Source: a virus. From it: a stretch of DNA of 32,832 bases. The stretch covers positions 1 through 32,832 of the IMG/VR virus record IMGVR_UViG_3300018049_000080. One strand, written 5' to 3'. Position numbers and translations under genes: made by a program. Positions 7,532 through 15,327 of this stretch are shown piece by piece. Below the pieces are notes generated by a model. It saw nothing but the letters and a program-made list of their open reading frames with translations. It had not been told where the DNA came from and searched no databases. Numbering within the stretch: the first letter of the stretch is position 1; every line of letters starts with the position of its first letter.

Positions 7532-8643
7532 TGCTCTACATCGTAATTGTTAGCGACTTTATCGTATATGTTTTTTAGCTGAGATTTTATCTTTTGTTTC
7601 GTTTCTGTATCGTGTGAAAGTCCTTCAACATAAGATTCAAACAAATGTAAAATGTTATAGCTTTTAAACTCACCTTCAATCTCTTCCATATCGTGAAGGT
7701 CTTTATCAATAATATCTTGCTCTTGGTAGATATTTGGTTCAATCTTTCTCGCGACTTGTTGTACCCTGTTAATTAAGGCGCTTAAGGACGAGTTTGTGGC
7801 AATTTTACTAGGAACAAATAGGTCAACGAAGTTATTGTTGATACGCTCCTTAAAGTCGCCTAAAGTCGTATTATAAAGCGTTGTAAGATTAAACTTAACA
7901 AACTTAGGTGAAACTGTGTTCTCAAAGAACGTTTCTTCCATAGTCTCTAGGTCTACAAGGTCAAATCCTTTGGTGTTGCCTGAATCTGAACGTGTCAATT
8001 CATACGGCGTTCCCACCATTCTTAAAGCACCTTTAGTCTGACGGTAGTGAATGTGACCTGAATAAACTGCTGTGTATTTAGAGAAAGTATTCGCATCAGA
8101 ACCGTGCATGTTTTTCACCTTATTATTAAGTGCAATACCTCGCACCTCTGAGTGACAAAATACGATATCTGTTGTTGGGTATTCTGATAAGGTTTCAGCT
8201 TCGTGTTGTGGGTCTCTTCTCCATGGCATCATCAAGATGTTCTTGTCGTGCCATTTCATAAGTTCAGGCTCTTTATAAATCTGAACGTTTGGAATCCACT
8301 TAAGTGAATCAATAGACGTAATCTCATTAGACTTCTTTGCCCAAATATCGTGGTTACCACAAATAACATGTGTTGGCAGAATCTCACCCAATCTCTCGAA
8401 TAGGTCTACAGCATAGCTGAGTACTTTTAGATTGATAGACTGTCTGTTATCAAACGCATCACCTACCTGCACTAGAACATCACCCTCTTTAACATTCTCT
8501 TTAAGAGTCGGTATAAATTGATTTTCATAAAAGTCTTTTTGAATTTCAAGCCACTCATTAGAGTTGGAACGAATGCCTAAGTGCATATCACCAAGAATCC
8601 AAACTCTTTTTACAGGTTGGTTTTTTACTTCTTGTGAAATCAT
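7528..8643 (-). CDS. 47: Recombination endonuclease subunit gp47 (Mre11/SbcD-like)
   Basis: The 371-residue protein has the metallophosphoesterase motifs in order: GDMHLG (18-23), GDAFDNRQS (61-69), CGNHD (95-99), FCHSEVRG (162-169) and YSGHIHYRQ (194-202). These residues bind the two manganese ions in Mre11-family nucleases. The C-terminal part (about 270-371) is the helical region that contacts the Rad50-like partner. T4 gp47 is 339 aa. It lies between gp33-like and gp46 genes, joined to the first by TAATG (8643) and to gp46 by ATGA. Confidence 0.95.
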   Translation of the reverse strand: MISQEVKNQPVKRVWILGDMHLGIRSNSNEWLEIQKDFYENQFIPTLKENVKEGDVLVQVGDAFDNRQSINLKVLSYAVDLFERLGEILPTHVICGNHDIWAKKSNEITSIDSLKWIPNVQIYKEPELMKWHDKNILMMPWRRDPQHEAETLSEYPTTDIVFCHSEVRGIALNNKVKNMHGSDANTFSKYTAVYSGHIHYRQTKGALRMVGTPYELTRSDSGNTKGFDLVDLETMEETFFENTVSPKFVKFNLTTLYNTTLGDFKERINNNFVDLFVPSKIATNSSLSALINRVQQVARKIEPNIYQEQDIIDKDLHDMEEIEGEFKSYNILHLFESYVEGLSHDTETKQKIKSQLKNIYDKVANNYDVEQ

Positions 8644-9089
8644 TAGAATAATCTGTTTATGTTTCTACTCTTTAGGATGCCTGTTTTTTTATCTAACTCT
8701 TCAATTAACGCTTCTTTAAATGAATTTGCCAAAGAGCTGTAAAACTTATTAGGATTTACATTAAAATAATCAGATAGCTCACTAAAAATATCAATACAAT
8801 TGTACTTGTGATTTATTTCATCAATAACAAATTCATAAACTTCATTAATGTCGGTCTTTTTAAGCTTTTCAGTTTGACCAAATTCATCAATCTTATTAAA
8901 AAAATTAAAGCGACTAACTGTAATTAATTCATGTATATCTTTACGCAGAGCTTCTTGTTCAATCTTGTCTTCTTCTGGACGGTCATCTGAATATTGTGGG
9001 CTTACAGTGAATGTAACATTTCCATTTAATTCGAAATCCGTTTCCTCAAAAGTATTGTCAAATATCTTATCTGTCTTAGTTCTAGCCAT
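8643..9089 (-). CDS. 33: Probable late-transcription coactivator gp33
   Basis: The 148-residue protein has an acidic, poorly ordered N terminus (about 1-70) and a helical C-terminal half: VYEFVIDEINHKYNCIDIFSELSDYFNVNPNKFYSSLANSFKEALIEELDKK. This resembles the T4 gp33 core (a helix, then an EEFGMSYLEAT-like turn, then EENSIPETQFAKFI and a lysine/glutamate helix). It ends NINRLF, comparable to the hydrophobic end of T4 gp33 (LDFLL) that binds the gp45 clamp. In T4, gp33 bridges RNA polymerase and the clamp to activate late promoters. The match is by eye and weak. It is longer than T4 gp33 (112 aa). TAATG junctions link it to genes 41 and 47. Confidence 0.5.
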   Translation of the reverse strand: MARTKTDKIFDNTFEETDFELNGNVTFTVSPQYSDDRPEEDKIEQEALRKDIHELITVSRFNFFNKIDEFGQTEKLKKTDINEVYEFVIDEINHKYNCIDIFSELSDYFNVNPNKFYSSLANSFKEALIEELDKKTGILKSRNINRLF

Positions 9090-10402
9090 TATAGTGCATG
9101 TATATTTGAACCTGAAATATCGTCAGTTTCTGTTAATCTCATATAGTTATAGTTTATCGTAAGGCGACACTTCATACCTTTACCTTCACCATCCCTAATC
9201 TTTAATATCTTCAACCAGTATTCTTGTTCAGCATGCATTAATTCATCTTGAATAATACCCAACATAACATCAGCTGTGTGTGAAAGACCTGCTGATTCTG
9301 CAATGTCAGTCAATGTAATGTCTGATGCATTGTACCCTGAACGTGTAATCTGAGTTGCCGTAATAATCAACCAGTTGTTGCGGACACCCATAGCGCGAAG
9401 ATCTTCAGCAATCTGCTTAATCTTCATGTATGTGTTTTCTGTATTCTGGTTTCTGTGGTTTGCAAGAATGTTGATGTAGTCAATAACTACAACATCCATC
9501 TTAATCTTTTTCTCTTCTTCAATCTGCTGTAAGTAAGCTTCAATATCTGGTACAGTTGCTTGTGACGTTGGAAATTGCTTAACAAAAAGCTGACCAGGTA
9601 CGGTCAATCCGTTGCCTACAGATTCAAGCTTACGCTTAATAAAGTCTTTGTTTTTCGCTTTCTCCTGGTACTCGTTAACCGGAATAGTTAGAAGGTTTGC
9701 ACCAAGACGCTTTACAAACTTGTGCGCTGCCATTTCCGCTGTAATCACCGCGGTATTATGACCCATCTTAACTGAAGTCGCTGCGTCGTTTGCAAGGAAT
9801 ATAGATTTACCAATGTTCTGCTCTCCAGCGTATACAACAAGGTTACCACCCTTATCATATCCACCACCGAGTGCGTAATCAATGAAGTTATATCCAGAGC
9901 TAACCTTTTCAGTCTCTTTCTGGTCGTGAGACATTGGGTCAAAGAAATCAAGGCCTAAATCAGAATTAAAAGTAAGGTTATTTCTATCATTAATTAATGA
10001 CTTAACTTTACTAATAATTGATTCAGTATTCTCTGGAGTAACTTCAGTGGTTTTAATAAATTCAACAGTATCAATAAGAGAAATATCGAAGTTTCTCCAT
10101 TTGATCCAAGATTCAGCCGTAGACGTTAGCCACTCTTCGTCGTACTCGTTTAGGTTAACATCGAATATCATATCAATAATATTCGGGTCAATCTTACTAG
10201 CAGACTTAGTTCGTTGTGCTAATAGCTTTGTTTGCTCCTTAGATGGCGTTTCTTGATACTTATCATGAAACTTAGCCGCAAGCCTAGATAGAATATCAAT
10301 CTCTTCAGATGTATAGAAACCTGCTTTAATACTTTGTAAGTACTTAGGTTTCTTTAAAGAAAGCTTGAAAAATATCTTTTCAAAATCTTGGTTAAACTGC
10401 AT
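9089..10402 (-). CDS. 41: Replicative DNA helicase gp41 (DnaB-like)
   Basis: I start at ATG 10402 (MQFNQDFEKIFFK, 437 aa); the codon just upstream is TTG. An N-terminal helical domain (about 1-130) is followed by the RecA-type motor. The motor has Walker A GEQNIGKS (about 193-200), TAEMAAHKFVKRL, Walker B VVVIDYINIL (about 304-313) and ITATQITRSGYNASDITLTDIAESAGLSHTADVMLGI (DnaB motifs H3-H4). It is a hexameric 5'-3' helicase on the lagging strand, working with primase and gp43/gp45. T4 gp41 is 475 aa. A promoter-like element with a palindrome in its spacer lies upstream. Gene 33-like is coupled downstream by TAATG. Confidence 0.95.
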   Translation of the reverse strand: MQFNQDFEKIFFKLSLKKPKYLQSIKAGFYTSEEIDILSRLAAKFHDKYQETPSKEQTKLLAQRTKSASKIDPNIIDMIFDVNLNEYDEEWLTSTAESWIKWRNFDISLIDTVEFIKTTEVTPENTESIISKVKSLINDRNNLTFNSDLGLDFFDPMSHDQKETEKVSSGYNFIDYALGGGYDKGGNLVVYAGEQNIGKSIFLANDAATSVKMGHNTAVITAEMAAHKFVKRLGANLLTIPVNEYQEKAKNKDFIKRKLESVGNGLTVPGQLFVKQFPTSQATVPDIEAYLQQIEEEKKIKMDVVVIDYINILANHRNQNTENTYMKIKQIAEDLRAMGVRNNWLIITATQITRSGYNASDITLTDIAESAGLSHTADVMLGIIQDELMHAEQEYWLKILKIRDGEGKGMKCRLTINYNYMRLTETDDISGSNIHAL

Positions 10403-10422
10403 CAATTTATTTTTTTATAACA

Positions 10423-10452
10423 TTTATACACTTTATTGTGTATATGTTTCAA
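10423..10452 (-). promoter_or_regulatory. Putative promoter (TGAAACA class) before gene 41, with embedded palindrome
   Basis: On the minus strand TTGAAA (10447-10452) is followed after 18 nt by TATAAA (10423-10428), 20 nt before the ATG. The spacer and -10 box are covered by a perfect inverted repeat at 10425-10444, with arms TATACAC and GTGTATA around a 6-nt centre. This is a good position for an operator. Confidence 0.55.
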
Positions 10453-10463
10453 TATCGATATTA

Positions 10464-11036
10464 TTACTCTTTTACAAGCTCACCAGCGCTTAATGCATAC
10501 GGTTCTTGAGACCATAAATTAATTGCAATTGCATGTCGTGTTCCTTTTGTAACCGGTAATACTTCGTGTACGTCTTGGCCTGCTTGGAATATAATAAGAC
10601 GGTTTGGTTTAGCTTTAATAATTTCAGGAGACTTGTCAGTGCCGTCTGTATAAACAGCTAAATCACCACCTTCGAATTCTTCAATACCTGGGTAATATAC
10701 TGTACCGATAAAAGGCGTAACGATTTCACCGGTCTTTTTGAACCAAGCTTCATCTTTATCATAATGTCTACCTAAAACATTTTTATGACCAATCTCTGGG
10801 TTTGCGGTTTGAATACCTGTCCAATATTCAAATCCGTGCACATTAAATGCAGTACTTAATGGACTTCCATCTAACCAAATCTTTTCAATTAGTCTTTTTT
10901 TAAGAGTGTTTACTGGTTCATTATTCCATGGACCAGCCCAGTAATAATATACTCCTGGGTCTTTAAAAAACGTTGTATCGTTTTTAATTTCATTTAGTAA
11001 TTCTTCATTTAAGAAGTTGTCAAATACTGCTATCAT
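10464..11036 (-). CDS. 2-oxoglutarate/Fe(II)-dependent oxygenase
   Basis: The 190-residue protein has the prolyl-4-hydroxylase-like double-stranded beta helix pattern. The iron site is His91-x-Asp93 (LGRHYDKDE) with distal His157 (GQDVHEV). The 2-oxoglutarate-binding Arg is probably Arg167 (GTRHAIAINLW). The core strands FIGTVYYP, GGDLAVYTD and NRLIIFQAG lie between. Enzymes of this group hydroxylate protein side chains or nucleobases, and are common in T4-like phages of marine bacteria; the substrate is not visible here. ATG at 11036 overlaps the upstream stop as ATGA, so it is in the uvsX operon. Confidence 0.85.
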   Translation of the reverse strand: MIAVFDNFLNEELLNEIKNDTTFFKDPGVYYYWAGPWNNEPVNTLKKRLIEKIWLDGSPLSTAFNVHGFEYWTGIQTANPEIGHKNVLGRHYDKDEAWFKKTGEIVTPFIGTVYYPGIEEFEGGDLAVYTDGTDKSPEIIKAKPNRLIIFQAGQDVHEVLPVTKGTRHAIAINLWSQEPYALSAGELVKE

Positions 11037-11338
11037 TCGAATGGATTTATTATCACCTTGTAAGATTCCTTACCGGGTGTGTTATTTGTTTGGATTACAT
11101 AACCCATTTGGGTTAATTTATTAATTGATTCTTTTATAATTTCAGGGTCTGAATCTTTAAACCAGTATGTTATACAATGGTGTGTTGTAAAAGTACCCTT
11201 ATATCTACTAGGGTTCCTGACCGCCATTTCAACCGTATGGTATAAAATATCTAGCGGTTCAGGATATCCTGGTAAATCTTTCTGTATACCTAAAATATAC
11301 TTAATAGGTGTGCTATTTTCGCTGATAGTTAGTATCAT
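11033..11338 (-). CDS. Small unknown protein, possibly winged-helix-like
   Basis: I do not recognise this 101-residue protein. Its second half, PEIIKESINKLTQMGYVIQTNNTPGKESYKVIINPFE, has the helix-turn-wing look of a small winged helix (helix, 'L-x-x-x-GYV', then two strands). The first half has helices around LPGYPEPLDILYHTVEMAVRN and GTFTTHHCITYWF. A nucleic-acid-binding role is therefore possible but unproven. It overlaps uvsX upstream and the oxygenase downstream by 4 nt each (ATGA junctions). Confidence 0.7.
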   Translation of the reverse strand: MILTISENSTPIKYILGIQKDLPGYPEPLDILYHTVEMAVRNPSRYKGTFTTHHCITYWFKDSDPEIIKESINKLTQMGYVIQTNNTPGKESYKVIINPFE

Positions 11339-12441
11339 TCGTCTTCGTCAATAATTGAATCAAAGTCCATATCAACCTCAGTGTTGTAATTAAACAACGG
11401 GTGAATTTTTGCTTCAATTTTTTCTAGGACTTCTTTTGTAAATACTTTCTCACTAAAGAATTCTGAATTAGGTACTGTTTCATCGAGGTGTTTACAAATC
11501 CAGTTACGAGCAGTTGCTTTAGGAATCTTTTCACCTTTCTCAATAATACCGCGTGTGATACCAATATCTTCCCAGTCAATGTAATTCTCAAGACCTACAA
11601 ATCTATTCATACCTTGTGTATAGTGTAGGTGGAACTTGATTGGATTTGGCTTAGCAAAACGGTTTTTATTTGGCTTAGCTGTAACAATAATACCTGCTTT
11701 TTCACCACCTTCTTTAAGCTGTGCTTTATTCAAGAACAGTACAATAGACGCGGCGTATTCTGGACCTGTACCACCACCAGCAACCTGACGTGAAATAAAA
11801 TCTTGTGTCTGGTATGTGTGGTTAGTGAATAAGAATGGAATCTTAAGGTCAGCCATAGGTGTCATAATAATACGGAAGATAGACTTCAATATTTTAGAAC
11901 GTGTCATGTCTGATTTCTCAGAACCTGAGCGTGCATCTTCAATCTCTTTAGCTGTTGCAAGGTTACCAGCGGAATCCAAGATAATCATAATCTTAGGTAC
12001 TTCACCACCAGAGCGCTTAACCTCTTGCATCTTGCTTGTGATTGTTGTAACCGATGTTCTGAATTCTTGAACAGTGTTAGTTGGTTGGTAGTTTACTTTA
12101 TTAGTATCGATACCGAACTTTTTCATTAGGTCTTTATCAACCGCGGCTTCCGAATCATAGAATACTACATTGTATCCCATATTAATTGCCTCGCGAATTG
12201 AGTTAAGAATCAAGAAGGTTTTACCTGTTCCTGATGGACCCGCAATTGAACACGACCTGTTGTTTGGCCAGCCACCAAATAGTGAACCTGACACACAAGC
12301 ATTCAAGTGGTAGTTACCCGTATCAATCCATTCTGTTACATCTGAAAACGTAGATTGTTCCATCACGGAACCGAGTGGATTAATGTTGCTTAATTCAGCG
12401 TTTAGGTCGTCGAATGTAAATTGTTTTTTAGACTTCGCCAT
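11335..12441 (-). CDS. uvsX: UvsX recombinase (RecA/Rad51-like)
   Basis: The 368-residue protein has the RecA core: Walker A GPSGTGKT (68-75), the VVFYDSEAAVD strand (92-102) with the catalytic Glu98, Walker B IMIILDSAGNLATAKEIEDA (151-170), then MTRSKILKSIFRIIMTPMADLKIPFLFTNHTYQTQ and the glycine-rich QVAGGGTGPEYAASIVLFL loop. The C terminus is acidic (MDFDSIIDEDE), as in RecA/UvsX, where it moderates DNA binding. It forms filaments on single-stranded DNA for strand invasion and recombination-dependent replication. T4 UvsX is 391 aa. The start overlaps the 62-aa gene by 14 nt. Confidence 0.96.
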   Translation of the reverse strand: MAKSKKQFTFDDLNAELSNINPLGSVMEQSTFSDVTEWIDTGNYHLNACVSGSLFGGWPNNRSCSIAGPSGTGKTFLILNSIREAINMGYNVVFYDSEAAVDKDLMKKFGIDTNKVNYQPTNTVQEFRTSVTTITSKMQEVKRSGGEVPKIMIILDSAGNLATAKEIEDARSGSEKSDMTRSKILKSIFRIIMTPMADLKIPFLFTNHTYQTQDFISRQVAGGGTGPEYAASIVLFLNKAQLKEGGEKAGIIVTAKPNKNRFAKPNPIKFHLHYTQGMNRFVGLENYIDWEDIGITRGIIEKGEKIPKATARNWICKHLDETVPNSEFFSEKVFTKEVLEKIEAKIHPLFNYNTEVDMDFDSIIDEDE

Positions 12442-12616
12442 CTGTTTCTTTTTGTTGTTTAGTTTCTTTTTCTCTAAGCTCTTGTAGTTCTTTTAAGAGT
12501 TTAGCCGTTGCTTGCTCAATAGTAAGCATATCATTTTGTAGACGACTTAATTCACCGTGAATGAATTCGTATCGTTCTACATAGTATCTTTCGTTAGGTG
12601 TTAAATCGTCTTTCAT
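12428..12616 (-). CDS. Small helical protein, unknown
   Basis: This 62-residue protein is predicted to be almost entirely helical: YYVERYEFIHGELSRLQNDMLTIEQATAKLLKELQELREKETKQQKE. Its heptad-like Leu/Ile spacing suggests a coiled coil. It lies between a 45-aa ORF (4-nt gap upstream) and uvsX (14-nt overlap downstream). The overlap argues that it is translated. No family recognised; T4 has UvsY as a helical UvsX partner, but this is far shorter (T4 UvsY is 137 aa). Confidence 0.6.
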   Translation of the reverse strand: MKDDLTPNERYYVERYEFIHGELSRLQNDMLTIEQATAKLLKELQELREKETKQQKETDGEV

Positions 12617-12620
12617 AAGA

Positions 12621-12758
12621 TTAGTAATTTGCGTTATTAGCGTGGATCATATCCCACATTAACATACGGACTTTACCGCCAAATTCCATGTCGTTTGGTT
12701 CTTGAACGTGAAGTTCCATAATTTGCTTCACAATTTCTAGTGCGTTGTTGTCTTCCAT
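12621..12758 (-). CDS. Very small ORF (45 aa), unknown
   Basis: Minus-strand ATG at 12758 opens a 45-residue frame that starts MEDNNALEIVKQIMELH, continues VQEPNDMEFGGKVRMLMWDM and ends NANY. The composition is protein-like (an amphipathic helix, then a GGKVR turn). A TGAAACA/TATAAT promoter-like pair lies directly upstream, with TATAAT ending 4 nt before ATG. The stop is 4 nt before the next ATG. It sits in what would otherwise be a gap after the C-terminal polymerase gene. Confidence 0.6.
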   Translation of the reverse strand: MEDNNALEIVKQIMELHVQEPNDMEFGGKVRMLMWDMIHANNANY

Positions 12759-12762
12759 GATA

Positions 12763-12793
12763 ATTATAGTTTATTAAATAGCTTTTGTTTCAA
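12763..12793 (-). promoter_or_regulatory. Putative promoter (TGAAACA class) after gene 43C
   Basis: On the minus strand TTGAAA (12788-12793) is followed after 19 nt by TATAAT (12763-12768), which ends 4 nt before the ATG at 12758. The -35-like box extends as TTGAAACA, as at the gp41 and clamp promoters. It could drive the small ORFs and uvsX. Confidence 0.5.
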
Positions 12794-12795
12794 CC

Positions 12796-14013
12796 TTAAA
12801 ATAATGAGGTAGAATAGATTAAGTTTCTATTGATGTTATGTAAACCTACTGCTGTAAGTACCCTGTTAAGTGGGTCAATGATACACTTTTCAAATTGTGT
12901 TTCGTAATCAACGGGTGGTGCAATCTCATAAGGATGGTCACCTGGAAGATACGCAAACATATCAGAAAGTCCATTAGTACCTGTTGCGTGATAAATCTTC
13001 AACTTCTCACCGTTACCAATCATCCTGTACTTCTGTTTGTACTTTGTATTATTGTTCATTAAGAAGTTATAATATCCCGCAGCTTTAACGTTAGGTGGAC
13101 ACTTAAGACCTGTTTGGAATTCAATATGGTCATCTACAATATACTTTTCTAAGTTATTTGTGCGACGGTTAAATGAAATATCATCTAGCTTAGCCAGCTT
13201 GAATTCTTTCTTAGCGTTCTTAAGGAACTTAGTTAGTTTCTCAAGTGTTTCTGCAGTTGGACCTGAAGGCTCTGTAAATAGAATTTTTAGAGCTTCTGTC
13301 AATTTAGCACGAGCAAATGTTGGCGTAGATGATTGAATCGTATCAAATCCAATAGTTTTCACTTTACTCAACGGATTGTGACGTTCAGTAGTAGGAAGCT
13401 TATCGTCCCATGCAATATCTTGAATGTACTTCTTCTTACTCATCCAAATACCACCGTATGCAATTGTCTCTAATTCAAACTGTAAGAAGTTGTCAGTATT
13501 AGTTGCAATAGCATACTTTTCCATTGCCTTTACAATGTAATCTTTTAAGCGAGCATCGTAAAGTGATAAAATGAACGTGTCAATGGTTGGTTTGTTTTCC
13601 TCGTCTTTCCAGATGATTGTATTGTACAATTCATCAAACTGTACGTAACATGAATCTGTATCAATATAAATTACAGAAGGTTCATTACAAGGTGACTTTA
13701 CACGTTCTACACCCAATTGTTCATGAATGGCTGTGTCTTTGTGCCAAAACTCTTGAACGTATTTGTTAAGGATTTTCTCAGAATACAGGATTGCATTCTG
13801 GCTTTGTAATGTGATTGATTCAGCAATATCGATATTGAAGAAGTGAAACCATTTGTTACCAAATGCGCCATAGATGGAGTTAAGGGTAACCTTTACGGCT
13901 TGCTCATAAGCAGTGTACTTGGCAGCCATTAGGTCATAATGGTCTGCCAAGCGCTGCAAATCTTCTTTGCTTAGAGAATCAATCGGTTGTTCTTGTAATT
14001 CTTCTATTGTCAT
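12796..14013 (-). CDS. 43: DNA polymerase gp43, C-terminal fragment (palm motifs B and C, thumb)
   Basis: I start at ATG 14013 (MTIEELQEQPID, 405 aa), which overlaps the clamp stop as TAATG; the longer frame from 14031 would overlap by 19 nt. Family B motif B is KVTLNSIYGAFGN (41-53) and motif C is VIYIDTDSCYV (114-124), with Asp118 and Asp120. The KKKYIQDIAWD-like segment (SKKKYIQDIAWDDKLP) and the thumb follow. The exonuclease and motif A are missing; they are on a separate gene at 18336-19739. The protein ends NLIYSTSLF, where a Leu-Phe tail could bind the clamp as the T4 polymerase tail does. The two parts together (872 aa) equal a whole T4 polymerase (898 aa), so this looks like a working two-subunit enzyme, not debris. 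Confidence 0.93.
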   Translation of the reverse strand: MTIEELQEQPIDSLSKEDLQRLADHYDLMAAKYTAYEQAVKVTLNSIYGAFGNKWFHFFNIDIAESITLQSQNAILYSEKILNKYVQEFWHKDTAIHEQLGVERVKSPCNEPSVIYIDTDSCYVQFDELYNTIIWKDEENKPTIDTFILSLYDARLKDYIVKAMEKYAIATNTDNFLQFELETIAYGGIWMSKKKYIQDIAWDDKLPTTERHNPLSKVKTIGFDTIQSSTPTFARAKLTEALKILFTEPSGPTAETLEKLTKFLKNAKKEFKLAKLDDISFNRRTNNLEKYIVDDHIEFQTGLKCPPNVKAAGYYNFLMNNNTKYKQKYRMIGNGEKLKIYHATGTNGLSDMFAYLPGDHPYEIAPPVDYETQFEKCIIDPLNRVLTAVGLHNINRNLIYSTSLF

Positions 14014-14762
14014 TATCCTGCTGTTTGACAAGTTGCAATAGTAAGTAGTGTTTCAGAGTCATTAGACTTCATAACCACTTTATTGCTTGAAACATATACA
14101 CTGTATTCTTCGCGGTCTAGTAGGTTCAAGTACTTTTTGTAAAGTGTAGCTTCTGAAGCTGAACCGTTAAATGCTTGGTTTGCTTGGTAATTGTAAGTCT
14201 TACCTTTTACGCGAACCTCATTGTTGCCTGCTGAAATAGAGAATGTTTCTTCTTTGTCAAGAGAGAATAAAGAACGAATCTTGTTGAGCGTGAATGTATC
14301 AAGTACAAAATCAAAGTCTGAACCTTCACGGTCAAAGATACCTTGTAGCTGTGCATCAGTCAAATCTTTGAATCCTAAAGAAGGGTCTGAACAAGCCAAT
14401 GTAATTTCTAGCTCGTCATTGAATAGACGCAGTGAAGTACATACAAAGTCTTCTTCATTTTCTTGGAATTCCATCTCACCGCTAATCTGGTCAGACTGGA
14501 ACATTTTAAGCGCATCTAAAACTTTAGTAGCATCAAAGAAAGCTACTTTAAGTTCTTTACCTTCCGGCAGAGCGCTTGAAATTGAAAATACGTCTTTGAT
14601 TGGTGCATTGTGAAGTTTCACAGCATCTCGTTGTGGCAAATAAACAGCTGATGTTATTTGTCCATTACGCAACTTGAAATACAGAAACGTGTCGATTGTC
14701 TTAAGTCTACTAATAAACTCGACAAACCCGTTCTGGTCAATACGATTGATTTCTAGTTTCAT
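14013..14762 (-). CDS. 45: Probable sliding clamp gp45
   Basis: The 249-residue protein is rich in alternating beta strands with two or three short helices per repeat, as in DNA clamps (ISRLKTIDTFLYFKLRNGQITSAVYLP; ELKVAFFDATKVLDALKMF; LRLFNDELEITLACSD; FDFVLDTFTLNKIRSLFSLDKEETFSISAGNNEVRVKG; YSVYVSSNKVVMKSNDSETLLTIATCQ). T4 gp45 is 228 aa and forms a trimer. Sequence identity is not obvious, so the call rests on fold pattern, length and position directly before the C-terminal polymerase gene, to which it is coupled by TAATG. In T4 the clamp also activates late transcription with gp33 and gp55. It has its own promoter and an upstream terminator. Confidence 0.65.
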   Translation of the reverse strand: MKLEINRIDQNGFVEFISRLKTIDTFLYFKLRNGQITSAVYLPQRDAVKLHNAPIKDVFSISSALPEGKELKVAFFDATKVLDALKMFQSDQISGEMEFQENEEDFVCTSLRLFNDELEITLACSDPSLGFKDLTDAQLQGIFDREGSDFDFVLDTFTLNKIRSLFSLDKEETFSISAGNNEVRVKGKTYNYQANQAFNGSASEATLYKKYLNLLDREEYSVYVSSNKVVMKSNDSETLLTIATCQTAG

Positions 14763-14787
14763 TTATTTATTTTTTTAATGTATAGTT

Positions 14788-14817
14788 ATTATATGGCTTA
14801 ATTAAATAATGTTTCAA
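14788..14817 (-). promoter_or_regulatory. Putative promoter (TGAAACA class) before the clamp gene
   Basis: On the minus strand TTGAAA (14812-14817, extended to TTGAAACA) is followed after 18 nt by TATAAT (14788-14793), 25 nt before the clamp ATG. It begins just after the terminator at 14821-14844, marking a new transcription unit of clamp and 43C. Confidence 0.6.
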
Positions 14818-14820
14818 TAA

Positions 14821-14844
14821 TAAAAAAGAGGACCGAAGTCCTCT
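14821..14844 (-). terminator. Rho-independent terminator after the membrane/coiled-coil gene
   Basis: The minus strand reads AGAGGAC, tetraloop TTCG, GTCCTCT, then TTTTTTA. It is a perfect 7-bp stem with a stable UUCG loop and a U-run, 20 nt after the stop of the 118-aa gene. Confidence 0.9.
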
Positions 14845-14863
14845 CTGTATTGTCGCTTTATTT

Positions 14864-15220
14864 TTATTTAGTTAGACTATCTAACCTTTGATTAATTTCG
14901 GCAATATGTTTAGAGACACTATCTGCCATTTTGTCTGTACGAGAATCGACATAACGATATAACTCGTTTAAGTCATCCTCGTGTTTTGAATGTAGTTGGT
15001 CAGCATATTTGTAAAGTTTGTCGACTTCTGAATCTATACGAGATTCGACGGCATCGCTGTAGCGTTCTACCTTTTCAATGTAACTTGAAAGGTGGTTTAC
15101 TGTTTGGTCTAAACGGTCATCAACCATTTTGTCCATTTCTTTTCTAATCTTAAACACACTCACAACAGCAACTAAAGTTACCACTGAAAGCGCACCCAAA
15201 ACAAAATAAAGTGTTTCCAT
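14864..15220 (-). CDS. Membrane-anchored coiled-coil protein, unknown
   Basis: The 118-residue protein has one N-terminal transmembrane helix, METLYFVLGALSVVTLVAVVSVF (about 1-23), then a basic KIRK stop, and then about 90 residues of coiled coil (DKMVDDRLDQTVNHLSSYIEKVERYSDAVESRIDSEVDKLYKYADQLHSKHEDDLNELYRYVDSRTDKMADSVSKHIAEINQRLDSL). A repeating Y-x-D/E pattern (SYIEKVERYSD, KLYKYADQ, ELYRYVDSR) suggests an internal repeat of about 20 residues. The positive-inside rule places the coiled coil in the cytoplasm. It is a single-gene unit with its own promoter and a strong terminator. Function unknown; spanin, holin-partner or superinfection-exclusion roles are possible but not supported. Confidence 0.75.
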   Translation of the reverse strand: METLYFVLGALSVVTLVAVVSVFKIRKEMDKMVDDRLDQTVNHLSSYIEKVERYSDAVESRIDSEVDKLYKYADQLHSKHEDDLNELYRYVDSRTDKMADSVSKHIAEINQRLDSLTK

Positions 15221-15257
15221 AATTTTAATATTGTATTTTTAATGCGACAATACGTAT

Positions 15258-15287
15258 ATTATATAAAACCTATTTAAATTGTTTCAT
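15258..15287 (-). promoter_or_regulatory. Putative promoter (TGAAACA class) before the membrane/coiled-coil gene
   Basis: On the minus strand ATGAAA (15282-15287, extended to ATGAAACA) is followed after 18 nt by TATAAT (15258-15263), 37 nt before the ATG at 15220. It follows the nrdA terminator directly. Confidence 0.55.
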
Positions 15288-15294
15288 AAAAGAT

Positions 15295-15324
15295 GAGGCC
15301 AGGAAGTAGCGAACTCCTGGCCTC
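15295..15324 (-). terminator. Rho-independent terminator after nrdA
   Basis: A perfect 10-bp stem, GAGGCCAGGA / TCCTGGCCTC, encloses a 10-nt loop (GTTCGCTACT on the minus strand) and is followed by ATCTTTT. The loop contains the reverse complement of GTAGCGAA, an 8-mer that adjoins the helix-69 sequence in 23S rRNA. Confidence 0.85.
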
Positions 15325-15327
15325 GTT

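Noticed and set aside
10403-10405. TTG as the start of gp41
   Set aside because: ATG follows immediately at 10402 and is the simpler start.
14013-14031. Upstream start (ATG 14031) for the C-terminal polymerase gene
   Set aside because: It adds only six residues and overlaps the clamp gene by 19 nt. ATG 14013 makes a TAATG junction.
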